A DNA stretch of 64,000 nt from contig NC_071330.1 in assembly GCF_010183535.1 (NCBI RefSeq), forward strand, positions 12,629,717-12,693,716, in the 5' to 3' direction. Positions 1-11,100 of this stretch are shown here, one piece after another; positions within the stretch are counted from its first letter, which is position 1; each line of letters begins with the position of its first letter. Made by a program: the position numbers and the translations under genes. The stretch is from Caenorhabditis remanei. Lineage: Eukaryota > Nematoda > Chromadorea > Rhabditida > Rhabditidae. The notes below the pieces were generated by a model. The model saw only the letters and a list, made by a program, of their open reading frames with translations. It was not told where the DNA came from and made no database searches.

Positions 1-64
1 TCAAGTAACTTAAGCAAAAATAATTCATTTTGAACGCATAAACATAGAGTTATAAAACCTTTCA

Positions 65-2667
65 TCATTTAACACAATCATGGTAGAAAACCTTTTGATC
101 TATATATGTGTTTCCATCTTTACGAATAGTCCACATATTGGTTTCAACATTGCATGTGGCCGCAAATTTCTCTCCCTAAGAGTGGATGATATGTGATAAA
201 ACCATAAAACCTAGAAAAACTGAAACTCACATAAAATGGTGTCATTGAGTTTATAAAACTTCTTGACCGACTATCACCTGCAACTGCGCATCCGAATGAC
301 CATTCACAATTGTCAGCGCTTTTTGTGATTCGAACGTTTATACTTTTGATTTCGAATGGGGATCCCTGGATTTGTTCAGCAAATCTATGAGGACAGTTGC
401 ATGTGCCTGTTGGGAGAGGGGGTTTAGGAGGGACATCTGGAGTTTTATATGTGTAAATCTAGACGGGAGGCGTTTTAGTCTTACTGTAGTCGACGCAAGT
501 TGAGAACAAAGTATAACTTTTGAATTCTTCATGTCCTCCACCAGGTTTTACCGCCCATATTGGTTTGTCATATTCATCTGTTTCACAATGAAGTTCTGGC
601 TCTATCATCTGAAAATTCATGATGATGCTCTGTAGGAGAATAGTTTGTTTAGAGCGTTCTTGCATAGATAGTGTAGGCTTTATCGTATATTAACATACTG
701 TTAGCATTTGGGGACAAGCTGAAGAGGAGAAATTAGGCCAGCCTACCTTGAACAGTTTTGTACGGGAAGAAGAAGGATTTTTTTCGGTGTTTTCGAGTAT
801 CAAAATATTGCGACAGTTTTGAGAACTTTTGTACGGTTGGCACCGTCTGCTCTTCTAAACAATTATTTAAAGTCTCTTGAGTTTCTAGACTAACCTCTGT
901 ATGTCACTATGTGCCGCGTTGACCTACGGGCGCGCGCGCATTTCTCGTCGTTAATATTGTTAATTTCACTTTTGAAAAGGAGAATTTCGGGCCCATAATC
1001 TAAGGGTACATCGAAAAAGGGTACATCTTGATTATAGGGTACATTGAATCTTAGGGTACATCGAGGGGTACATCCATGGGATTATCATAGGGTACATCGA
1101 GTCAGAATTTTCAAAAAATTTCAGACGTCTTAGAACTTTCATCAATTTTTGGGAAAAGCTTTACGACGGAGTTCAATTAGCATGTTACTGATTTTTTCAA
1201 AGGGATGAAATAACATGAAAACTATTTTTATAACCATTTGCAAGATGGCCATATTGGAGCTTCCATAATTGATTCAAACATCTTCTTAAATGCTAAATCT
1301 TATTATTTTAATCCCTCTGAAAAAAGCAGTGACATGTTCCTTGAACTCCATCTGTAAAGCTTTACCCAAAAATTGATGAATACTGTGAGACTTCTGAAAT
1401 TTTATAAAAATTCTGACTCGATGTACTCTATGATAACTCTATGGATGTACCCAATGATCATAGGTCCTCGATGTTCCCTAAGATTCAGTGTACCATCTGA
1501 TTCAATGTACCATATGATCAACATTTTCATAGATGTACCTTTTTCGATGTACCCTTGGATTATGGGCCAGAATTTCGGGACTCTTGGGCGCTGGCGGAGG
1601 CACGTTAGGTGCTCGTTTTTTGTCTCGTTAGTAGATTTTACCTCTCTCTTTTGGTTTTTAGTCCATTTTTATAGTTTTCTTGTGTTTTTAGTGGGTTTTT
1701 AGCCAGTTGGCTTGAAATAAATTGATTGCTTCTTTAGCAATTTTAATTTATAGCATGTTCTCGCTGCTTTTTGTTTTGGTGTGTTAAATTGGTCGTTTCT
1801 TTTGCATTCTTGTGTGTTTTCTCGTTATTTAGCTAATAAGTTCTGCAAGTTCACTCGTGAATTTGTATTTCTTATTACTCTTTCGTCAGTTTTCTAAATG
1901 ATGTTACCTCGTAAGAATGATATGGGCTGATCACAGCTATCTTCAGATTATCTTTATGACATTCAATGATCGTTGGACACTTATCCAACTCGAAAACCGG
2001 CCTGTACAATTCATACTTGTACAGAGATTCCACATATATCGGATATATGTTCAGAAATTCGGGTGCATATTGAGTATTCACTGGCTCCATTAAACATGAA
2101 CAGTTGTTTCTTATGCGATCTGAAATGTTTTTAAGAGAGATCTATGTTATTTTAGAACTCACAGTTATAACAAAACGCGTGTATGTAATCCAAACTTTTC
2201 ATTTCTCCTCCGTAAGCCATCGACCACTTTTGAGTATACGGATCACAAAAACCATCGGCTGAGTAAGTTCCGAACTGAATTTGAAAACTGTATTGAACTG
2301 GTGGAAGTTCTAGATTCCCCCCCCCCCCCCCCCCCCCTCACATTATAATTTTTTGTACTCCAAACCATGAGTTTATGACTCTCATTTTCACAACGGATTG
2401 ATATCGAGCAATCATCAATTATAGTTGTTGGAGGATAAATTGGACGGAGTCGTAGTGCTTCCTCGTAAAGTTCGTCACCATTGGCATAAGATTGAATGTT
2501 ATATTTGTCCAATGCCACGTACGGACACTCGCATTTTGCTGGAATATTTCTAGTTTGTAAATAACTTCTAGTTTATGTAGAATAAACTTACGTGGCGCAA
2601 CTGTCTTTACCACTAAACAGCAATGAATTGCAGATGGGAAGATGAAAAAAAGAAGGAATCGTATCAT
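65..2667 (-). CDS. Secreted three-repeat cysteine-rich protein, paralog A (complete, 7 exons)
   Basis: Exons (minus, 5' to 3'): 2592-2667, 2342-2538, 2163-2274, 1908-2119, 485-608, 231-406 and 65-175. Phases agree at every junction and give 335 codons. Residues 1-15 or so (MIRFLLFFIFPSAIHC) form a signal peptide. Three tandem units follow, at about 26-128, 129-240 and 241-335. Each has the pattern CxC, a second Cys pair (CSISIRC, CPTIIEC, CEWSFGC), then C...W...C (for example TCNVETNMWTI). This resembles nematode extracellular C6/DUF281-type repeats, but I cannot confirm the Pfam family; no enzymatic motif is seen. Intron 4 (609-1907) is 1.3 kb and carries a palindromic element; all other introns are 43-78 bp. 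Start chosen because it opens the signal peptide and matches paralogs B and D. Confidence 0.8.
989..1569. mobile_element. Palindromic MITE built of GGGTACATC repeats
   Basis: The left end GGCCCATAATCTAAGGG is mirrored at the right end (CCTTGGATTATGGGCC). The arms extend inward for over 200 bp and include several copies of GGGTACATC on the left and GATGTACCC on the right. No transposase frame is seen. The element sits in intron 4 of paralog A. Confidence 0.8.
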
Positions 2668-2704
2668 TTTCTGATACTTGATTGAGGATGTGACTGTGAA
2701 GAGG

Positions 2705-2715
2705 CTTCTTTTATG
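2705..2715 (-). promoter_or_regulatory. TATA-like box of paralog A
   Basis: CATAAAAGAAG lies about 40 nt upstream of the paralog A start. The same position in paralog B has CATAAAAGGA and in paralog D CTATAAAAGC, all followed by similar leader sequence. Conservation among paralogs supports a core promoter. Confidence 0.5.
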
Positions 2716-2865
2716 AACAGTTCTAATCGTATTCATACAGAAAATTAGAATAATTGATGTTTGAACCGAAAGGAATCAATGAACACTTTGTGATTTGATT
2801 TTTTGAACATGATAACCTCAATGATCGTACATCTTTTTGACTACAGTAGGAAAAATTTATTTCAA

Positions 2866-2871
2866 TTTTAT
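2866..2871 (-). terminator. Poly(A) signal AATAAA of paralog B
   Basis: AATAAA on the minus strand 33 nt past the TAG stop. The equivalent block recurs downstream of fragments C and F. Confidence 0.5.
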
Positions 2872-3647
2872 AAAAACAAAAGAAGCAAACTTATTCATCC
2901 TCCCTAAAGTTCAACACAGTCATGGTAGAAAACTGGTTGGTTTTCAAAAACCTCTCCATTGTTCGTGATAGACCAAAGCTTTGTGTCAGCATTGCAAGTG
3001 GCATTGAAACTTTTACTCTGAAATAAAAAATAGTTGGATAGTGTATCGGATTGAACATTTACTTTGACTATTTTTCCATTTATCACAGTCCTGGCAATAT
3101 TAGTGGGATATCTACAATAAAGATACCATTCACATCGTTCAGAATGTTCTTCGATTCTGGTGTCAAAGTTCATGAGTTTATCACCATTTTGTGAATCAGG
3201 ATCTAGAAATGCATGATCGCAATAACACACTCCTGTTCCGGAAGGAGGTTTCACACCGCCAAGGTCTGTGAAGTGAAAAGATCACCGGAAAACGTGAAAT
3301 GACGAAATTACCACGATTGATACATGTAGCATACAAGTAGTAGCTTTTGAACCGCACTTTATCCTCTCCATCACGAGCTACTTCCCATATAGGTCTACCC
3401 TTGTCATCCTTCTCGCAACGGAATTTAGAGCCCCCCTAAACGACGATATAAGACGGTTGAAATTTCAACGTTTTTTGTTTACGCATTAATTATCTTACAA
3501 ACTGAAAAGTTCTATCTTGGAACATATTGATTTCCTAGTTTCAGATTTAGTTAAAAACGTGTGATTTGCTAGACTTTGGTCTGATCACGTCGTTGTTTTA
3601 GCAGCCCCAATTGACACCAACTCTGTACAAAAAATGGCGTGATCTAG

Positions 3648-3801
3648 CCTATGCAGACGCGCTCTATTGACAAGCATGGTACACTCTTTGCGTCACGGTG
3701 AACTTTTCAACTTAATTTAATTATAATATTCACCACCTATGTACTAAGTTCGAAATATCACCGTGACGCAAACGCTTGTCAATAGAGCGCGTCTGCATAG
3801 G
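3648..3801. mobile_element. Hairpin MITE with 28-bp perfect inverted ends
   Basis: The outer 28 bp (3648-3675, starting CCTATGCAGACGCGCTC) are exactly mirrored at 3774-3801. A related hairpin lies at 21758-21902. Non-coding; inside intron 4 of pseudogene B. Confidence 0.85.
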
Positions 3802-4160
3802 CTGTCCTGGACTCTACGTGGTGCTTCAGCTGTAACTTTTTCTTCGAATCACGGGGGTGCGAGGAAAGATACAACAAATAAGCGCTAAACTTGATTTCGG
3901 CACTCTAGCAAAACACTTTGAAATTTCAACTGTCTCTTATCAATGTTTATGTTCCCCATTAATCCCTTACCTCCAAAAATTCATCTTGACTAATCAAAGC
4001 CTTTTGCATATTCTAAGGACATCTGATTTCAGTTGGACAGTAATCCATCTCAAAGGAAGGTTTGTATAGTTCAAACTGAAATAAATAGTCAAGGTAAACC
4101 GGATAGAAATTGATATACTCGGGTACAAGGAATTCGTCAACTTCTTGAATTGGACATGAA

Positions 4161-5033
4161 CAGATACTCGGCTACTTTCCGCTACAGTTACTAACGCAGC
4201 AGTCATTCGTGAACCGCTCGCCTGCTGCGTCAGAGGCGCACAAGTGTTGCATGAATGCTGCACAGTTGCTGCATCAGTGCTGCCGGCGTGCTGCATGCAC
4301 CCATTACTTCTCGCTTCTAATAAGTATAGTTAATTTGTGAACAGAATAACAGAAATAACTATTAATATTTATTTTAAGAATATAACATTTTTTTTAAATA
4401 AAAGCGAAAACAAAAAACTTAGAAACGTCATTGAAATTCCATGGTGACCGACAGTCGGTGAAGTTTCCAAGTTCCTAATATCTGTAGACGTCCGGTGCCT
4501 CAAGCTGATCGACTCTAGAACTGAAAAAGAATATTTCAATGAAATTCGGTTGGGAAACAACTCACATTTTTAGATCATCTCTTGCTGAAAACGCTTCAAA
4601 AGTCCACATTTTTTATCGAATATGCGAATTGTGTTGATCAGATGCTCTCTCTGACTTGTTTTTGCCATCCAGACACATTCTTCTTCTGAAAAATAATATT
4701 TTCAAAAAATAGAGTAAAAATAAGTCGGAAAAATGATAAAACTTGTCAAATAGACAATAAATAATCATTGGAAAAAATTGAAAAATGCAGCCAAAGTCCA
4801 ATTTGCATTGGAGCGAATATACAGTTGCTGCGCGACTGTTGTGAGATTGCTGCACAACTGGTGCATGCCCCGAAAACAAGGGAACCATCAGTCGCAGTGA
4901 CGTGAAAGCTGTGTAACTGTTGCATATGTTCTGATTTTTCCTAATTGCTGTGGAACTGTTGCAATCTTGTCGCGTAACTGTTGCAAAAGCTGTGAATGCT
5001 GCGTAACTGTTGCGGGAAATAGCCGAGTATCTG
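4161..5033. mobile_element. Inverted-repeat element (CAGATACTCGGCTA ends) with internal TGCGTAACTGTTGC repeats
   Basis: CAGATACTCGGCTA at the left end is mirrored as TAGCCGAGTATCTG at the right end, and the similarity continues inward (TTTCCGC, ACAGTTAC, GCAGCA). The interior has many degenerate copies of GCTGCGTAACTGTTGC-like text. No transposase frame. It splits pseudogene B at a splice acceptor. Confidence 0.7.
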
Positions 5034-5590
5034 AAAATTTTCGAAACATTTGCAATGAATTACTATAAAGTCTATAACTTACCCTTCCAACAAACTGCGT
5101 CTATTTTTTCAGCAGAGACAAGAAATCCACTATTATCATCCAAAAGCCATGTTTGGTTTGAGGAATCACATAGAGCATTAGCTGCAACCAAAATTTTTAA
5201 AGTAGTTTTACATATCTGGATGTGCTTACATCGTAGTTCCGCTTTCCACCGAAAATCCGTAACGAATAGTCTTCCTCTGAACACTGAACAGTTATACTAC
5301 AGTCATCGACTTGGATTTTTGGAGGAAGAAGCAAAACATCAGTAGGATTTGATTCGTACCAATTTTGACCAGCTTTGTGAGATTGAATGTTATATTTGTC
5401 CAGTGCCAAGTACGGGCACTCACATTTTGCTGCAATACTTCTAGTTTGTGTGTGTTTGTACCGCTGAATACACTTACGTGGCTCCACTGACTTCACCACT
5501 AAACAGCAGTGAATTATAGATGGGAAAATGAAGAAAAGAATTAATCGTATCATTTTCTGATACTTGAATGATAATGGGACTGTGAAGGGT

Positions 5591-5600
5591 TCCTTTTATG
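5591..5600 (-). promoter_or_regulatory. TATA-like box of pseudogene B
   Basis: CATAAAAGGA, same distance upstream of the start as in paralog A, within a leader conserved between A and B. Confidence 0.45.
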
Positions 5601-5788
5601 AACGATTCTAATGGTATTCATACAGAGAATTAGAATAATTGATGTTTGAACCAAAAGGAATTAACGAACACTTTGTGGTTTGATTTTTTGAACATGATAA
5701 CCTGAAAGATTATAGTTTTTATTGAATACAGAAGGAAAAATTTATTTCAATTTTATATAAACGAAAGAAGCAAACTTATTCATCCTCC

Positions 5789-6012
5789 CTAAAGTTCAAC
5801 ACAGTCATGGAAGAAAACTGGTTGGTTTTCAAAAACCTCTTCATTGTTAGTAATAGACCAAAGCTTTGTGTCAGCATTGCAAGTGGCATTGAAACTTTTA
5901 CTCTGAAATAAAAAATAGTTGGATAGTGTATCGGATTGAACATTTACTTTGACTATTTTTCCATTTATCACAGTCCTGGCAATATTAGTGGGATATCTAC
6001 AATAAAGATACC
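5789..6012 (-). pseudogene. 3' fragment (C) of a cysteine-rich paralog
   Basis: Nearly identical to 2904-3126 of pseudogene B: last exon 5789-5902 (ends FFHDCVEL, stop), a 45-bp intron 5903-5947, then part of exon 6. Similarity stops abruptly near 6012, where the block shared with the 14-kb copy begins. No 5' exons follow. Confidence 0.75.
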
Positions 6013-6420
6013 AGTTAGTTGGTCCAGTTAGCTTGTTTGTAGCCCACAATTCACCTTTTCATCCCACTTTGAATCTTAAAAAACCGTTCAAAATTAGCAA
6101 AGTCACAATGCCTGAGTGTGTGCAACTTTCTGGAAACGAAGTTGTTGCACCTAAATCATATTGTTCTGTTTTTGTCTCAGTCCGGTGTATCTCACATCAA
6201 AATGTTCTTGAGAATCTCAAGTTTCATTCTGTTCCTTGTAAGATGGGTCAATTCTGGAAAGGCTTACCATCATTATTTCCGTCGAAAATAGTAATAAAAT
6301 GACACACCCTTTTTTTCTAGGCTAGCAGACAAAAGAAAAGTGAACCTTCATGAGTTTTAGAAAACCCAATACTTCTCAAGGAAGTATACCACCGTATTTA
6401 CTGTCTCTACTTTTTTCCAG

Positions 6421-7141
6421 AAATCCGTCTCCGTCGAGCGTCTTGCCGCACACACAAAACACCGTCACGCCCCGAAATCAGTGATCTGTGGATACTGTGA
6501 GGAGCCATTCGGAAAGAGTGGAGAACTGATGTCGAGTGCAGATTGGGATGAATTCAGTGATCATATCACGAAGGAGGCAGTCAAAAAACGAATGTATCGA
6601 CATGGAACCAACTGTACAGATGGGTCGGTGCCAGTTGCGTTGAGAGGCGTTGGGGCGTGTCCACATGGACCCCCTGTTAAGTGCAAGTGAGTAAACAGGG
6701 TCTCACCACTGGTCTGTAACAAAAAGCACTGTAACTTTGTCAGTATTAGTTCAAATCATAAGATTCAAAGAAGTTCGGAATCAGCGCTACGAGAGCATTC
6801 AGAAAAGTATAATCATCCCCATATTCGGTGTCACCGCGAAACTAAGCGCCTTTAAACAGGGTTACTGTAGCTTTCGTGGTGGGACCCAACTACCTCCGAA
6901 CTGGGGCATGATTATACTTTTCTGAAAGCTCTCGTCACGCTGAATCCGAATACAACCTTCTCAATTTAATTCCAGAAACTTTCCCCTCTGCCCGGGGGCC
7001 AAATGTATCTACTCTCACAACATGTGTCGCTACGAGTCCACTTGCAACAAGACATCGTGTCCATTCGACCATCCGAACCGCCCGAGAACTTGCATGACAT
7101 GTGTCAATGATATGAAAATCAAGAGGAGCAGGAACTATTGA
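6421..7141 (+). CDS. ZC3H14/Nab2-like CCCH zinc-finger protein, copy 1 (3' exons only)
   Basis: Two exons, 6421-6686 and 6976-7141, encode a 143-residue C-terminal part ending at TGA. The end holds closely spaced Cys/His groups (NFPLCPGAKCIYSHNMC, CRYESTCNKTSCPFDH), the layout of the tandem CCCH fingers of ZC3H14/Nab2, known as poly(A)-RNA-binding nuclear proteins (SUT-2 in C. elegans). Upstream is a CGYCEEPF motif with later His residues. The first exon starts at a TTCCAG acceptor and has no suitable in-frame ATG near its start. Its upstream exons are not recognisable, so this is either a gene with unrecognised 5' exons or a truncated duplicate. A second copy lies at 14832-15556. Confidence 0.65.
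6791..6935. repeat. TATAATCATG palindromic MITE, copy in copy-1 intron
   Basis: Outer arms AGAAAAGTATAATCAT and ATGATTATACTTTTCT flank an inner inverted pair around GTGGTGGGACCCAACT. This is the founding description of a family seen about 16 times between 6.8 and 45.4 kb. Confidence 0.85.
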
Positions 7142-7861
7142 TTTATCAGAGGACGCCAGGATTTGGAAATCATATATATTTTGTGTTCCCTACTAGCCAT
7201 CCATATATTTTGTGCCAAATGAATGTAATTATTTTGATGGAATGATGCAGATATTCTAATTCCTCATGATGAGAGCTTTCAGAAAAGTATAATCATGCAC
7301 AGTTCGGAGGAAGTTGGGTCCCACCACGATACTACAGTAACGGATTTGTTTGAAATTTAGATATGTTAATTTTGTAGTTGATCATTTTTTGGGCGGAGCC
7401 TTCCAAAAGAGATATAGGCTCTCTAAGTGAGAAAATGAGGAAAAGCACCCATTTAAAAGTGGCCAACTACAAAAATGTAGTCCATATTTTGATCTACAAC
7501 ATATTGAAAATTCAGATTAATTGAAAAAAAATTTGATGGATTGATCATCCTATTGTATTTCATATGATTAGATATCGCAACATTTTTTCAAGTTCAAGGT
7601 ATCATTACAATTTTCATTCTGACTTGTTCTTCAGGCAAATAGAAAATTTGTTCATAGAATTCTACGTACTCGCTTACATAAAAAGTGTTCATTCTGTTCT
7701 AGCGTTCTGGGTTCTCATGACAGCCCGCCAAACATTTCAATAACCTCATCATGACGCCCCAAGAGAAGAAAATAAATAACTCCGCCCATAGTTCCCTTTA
7801 TTTTTTATGATTCTCATTATCAAAAACAGAGGAAAACAGTGAAATGTACTGTAGTTCACGT
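7142..7861. other. Gene-free stretch with half MITE and dispersed repeat
   Basis: 7269-7345 is a half copy of the TATAATCATG MITE. 7345-7545 (TTTGTTTGAAATTTAG, then AAAAGTGGCCAACTACAAAA) matches 16600-16712, intron sequence of the DUF19 gene. The rest is AT-rich with no coding signal seen. Confidence 0.6.
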
Positions 7862-8085
7862 ACGATTGCGAGACTCGCGAGTCTCGCAATATTTTTTGCG
7901 ATCATCACGCGAGCATTAGAAAATGCGATCACGTGCGCGAACGAGCATTTGCAAGGCGAGAAATATGCGAGCATTTGCGAGAATGAAAATATTCTCGCAT
8001 TCACGCAAGAATAAAATAGAAAATGCAAGTAATGCGAGTGCGAGAAGCAGCGAGAATTGCGAGAATCGTCTCGCATATCGGAACA
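7862..8085. repeat. GCGAG-motif island with short palindromes
   Basis: Dense GCGAG/CTCGC pentamers, including the palindrome GCGAGACTCGCGAGTCTCGC and many GCGAGCATTTGCGAG-like units in both orientations. Two opposing reading frames across it are by-products of the repeat. Confidence 0.7.
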
Positions 8086-8120
8086 CTAATTCATTTAATC
8101 ATTCCTTATTCTAAAATGAT

Positions 8121-11100
8121 TCAATAACTTGTAGCACATGCAAAAGTGAACAAATCTTGATTCTCAAATATTTGTTCCTCTCCAAAAGTACTGTTCTGTT
8201 GTACAATTGTCCATTTTTTAATATCTTCGTGGCAAACAGCTTCAAATCGATCGCTCTGAAAACTCATTTTGAATCTTTTTGATAAAAATTGAACTATACC
8301 CGACGATTCTGTCCATTGAATGCAACTCCTCTTCTGCATCCGAATGACCATGCACATCGATCATCACTAATAACCATAGACACTAGATCATTCTGGATGT
8401 GATAACCAACAGTCTCTAATCTATCCAAGAACGAAGAGGGACAGCTGCATTTTGGTGTAAAAGGAGGCGGGATAACCAGGGTTTCTGGAAAAAACAACAT
8501 TGTGGTAATGTACAGTACTCATGGTATTACGGTAGTCCGCACAGAAAATGTAAATATACTCAAAGGGGAAGGAGAGCCCGTCACGTTGTGCGGTGATTGT
8601 CCATTCGGGTGTGTTGAATTCATTGGTTCCGCAAGTGAGTTGGAAGTTTTCATTCTGGAATCGGTCATTTTGTAACCATGACGTTTTGTAACTTTACAGA
8701 ACAGTTGTGTAGCGTTTCGGAGCCCCAAACATGAAAATTAAAGGTGTTGTGAGGGTGTGTCTTAGGGCTGTTACTTGCGGCAAACGCCGGCAAGCCGGCG
8801 CCGCTTATTTTCACGTTAATTGCATGAAAAGCAAGTTTATTTCCAAAACTTGCTTCCATCGCCGGTTTTCATTTCCAAACCGGCGTCAAACGCCGCTTTT
8901 TTGAGTAGAAAATATACTGTAAATGAAAGAAAATAATAAACACCGGCGCGTGGGTGACAATCGCCGGAAATGAAACCGGCGATTGCCGCCCGAAAACGCC
9001 TGTTTTAACAGCCCTAGTGTGTCTACGATGCCTAAAGCATACAGTAACCCTAATGGTCGCATTATCATTAGAGTATTCCAAATCGAAGCCATTTCCGGTG
9101 ACCCTATGGCTACGGAATTACGGATTAGTGACGCTCGAGAGCTGAAGAGGAAACGTAAAATCTAAAAGAATAGAGTTCCTAATCATTAGTTACACATTTC
9201 TCGTCACGCGATTAATAACGTAAATTGATAATCAGAATATCATAAATTGCAAAAATGCAGTGTATTTTGACTATTCGAAATGAAACAAAAATTATCAAAA
9301 CGATGTAAATGACTGAGAAAACGAGTTTGTTTAAAAATTTGTTGAAATTCTTCTTTTTTCTGCTCTGAATACTCACGTTTCGGCAATTTTACGTTTGTAC
9401 TATTTTGCCTGAGATTACTATTCACGCTGCTTCTAATCAAAACCAAGAAAATACACTGGAATACTCATATTCATGAATCCTGAGTTTAGATGGGTGTCGA
9501 ATTCCGTACATACGGAGAAGGTATTTTGGAAGTACAGATTTCGGGATTCCGCGCCACTCTTTCGCGCAGTTCCCGAATGACAGAACTTGAAAGTAAAATT
9601 ATAACGCTCTTGGGGGTTACAAATCCGTTGATAATCGGAGGAACCCGATTGAATTAACAAAGAAACGTTATTAATAGTTGGAATATACGTATTACATTTA
9701 ATTTACAAAAGGAATTCGAAGTTGGATACTTTGGCTTTGATACAGGCCTTCAGACGTGAAACGCCAAAATTGCCTGTGCGGCGCGTCTGGGGCGTAATCT
9801 AGACAGATGAGAAGAAGATTTTCACTATTGCACCTTTTTCCAAGCGTCAAAAGGAGAAACTATCGTTGTCACAAGCTGACAAAAGGTCTCTAAAACTTTG
9901 CTAGGCCCATGACCGCCATTTTCCTTGAAGTGCCATGGTATGGGCCGGGGTGAATTTTGACGGTAGAACTCTGCTCATTTTCATTGACAGAGGTGCGAAA
10001 AACAATTCGGGGTCAACCAGAACTGGATTTTTAAAGGTGTTCTGTTGCCCTGAACAGCTCAACGTGGCCGCTTTTTCATCTCTCAACTACATTAGACCAC
10101 GTTACACAGTTCAAAATCAACAAAAATCGTCCTTTCTCTTATTTTCCTGGCTTCTGGTCCAACGACATTAGGCCTGCCTCGTCGGCGAATCTCAATTCGA
10201 CAGGTTTCATCGTATTTGAATATTTGAAGAGCAACAGGATTCTTCTACAACACGGCCGTTGCTCTCAAGATCGCCTTTTAGAAGATATGCGACAAAGTTG
10301 ACGTCTATAACCTGCGCCACACAAGCGATTTTTTCATTCGACGTCTGAGGGCCTGTAACAAAGCCACAGTATCCAACTTCGAATTTCTTTCGTAAACTAA
10401 ATCTAATACGTATATATTCCAACTAATAGCGTTTCTTTGCTAATTCAATCGGTTTTTGACCTAATATCAAAGAATTAGTGACGTTGTATATTTATTTATA
10501 CTAATTAGCCACCCTGTATACTAGCAGAGCGGCGAATTCGCTTTCGTTCGTGTACACTCTTCCCGATTTTGAAACTCTCTCTCCAGAAGTCAGAAATCGA
10601 AATGTCCAATAACTCAAATGAAAACTAACCTCCCTGGCATAAAAAGGAACCATCAAAACTCCGCCAGTATTCTTTGGACAAATGAAAGTGCTTGGACACT
10701 CTTCATCGGGAAGTGTAGGTCTAGTCAACTCCACATTGCTCCACAATCTCCCATACGAGTCATCTGGACCGATCATCTCTCTTGCATTTTGAGTATCCAC
10801 AGTGTAAAGTCTACAAGGACATGTGTAGGCTTTGATGGCTAGAAATTTTTGGTTAGTAGTAGGTGTGTCGGTTCTACTCGATGAACTCACTATAATCAAC
10901 ACAGACTCCTTGCATCTTTCCATAAGTTGTTAATGTTGCAGAGCCATCATCGACTAACCATTTCTGAGTGAATGGGTCACAAAGACCATCAACAGAGTAG
11001 GCGCCAAACTGAAAGATGTTTTCTGTTCGAGTGTCTGTTCATCCGGATGTCCTTACCACATGATATTTCTCGGTGCCATCAAATACCACTAGACTGTATA

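Larger units (their letters stand above)
2904..5553 (-). pseudogene. Cysteine-rich secreted protein, paralog B (disrupted)
   Basis: Recognisable exons: 5478-5553 (signal peptide), 5230-5429, 5083-5181, about 3971-4160, 3312-3435, 3063-3265 and 2904-3017. The layout equals that of paralogs A and D. Defects: exon 3 lacks 16 nt present in paralog E (99 versus 115 nt), which shifts frame; an inverted-repeat element (4161-5033) lies exactly at the exon 3/exon 4 splice acceptor; exon 4 has an in-frame TAG just after CPTEIRCP where paralog E keeps a GAT codon. Intron 4 also carries a hairpin MITE. The 3' half (exons 5-7, KFRCEKDD to FYHDCVEL) is still intact, including a 45-bp intron without a stop. 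A shortened first-repeat protein could still be made, but the full product cannot. Confidence 0.75.

Noticed and set aside
1373..1702. 109-codon plus-strand frame
   Set aside because: Lies in the right arm of the GGGTACATC palindrome; its repeated DSMY text is translated repeat sequence.
4369..4888. Minus-strand frames inside the 4161-5033 element, checked for a transposase
   Set aside because: Short, interrupted, and without DDE or helix-turn-helix resemblance; the element appears non-autonomous.
8513..8518. GTACTG donor for exon 5 of paralog D
   Set aside because: It would make a 34-bp intron and a 136-nt exon; the GTAATA donor gives 46 bp and the conserved 124-nt exon.
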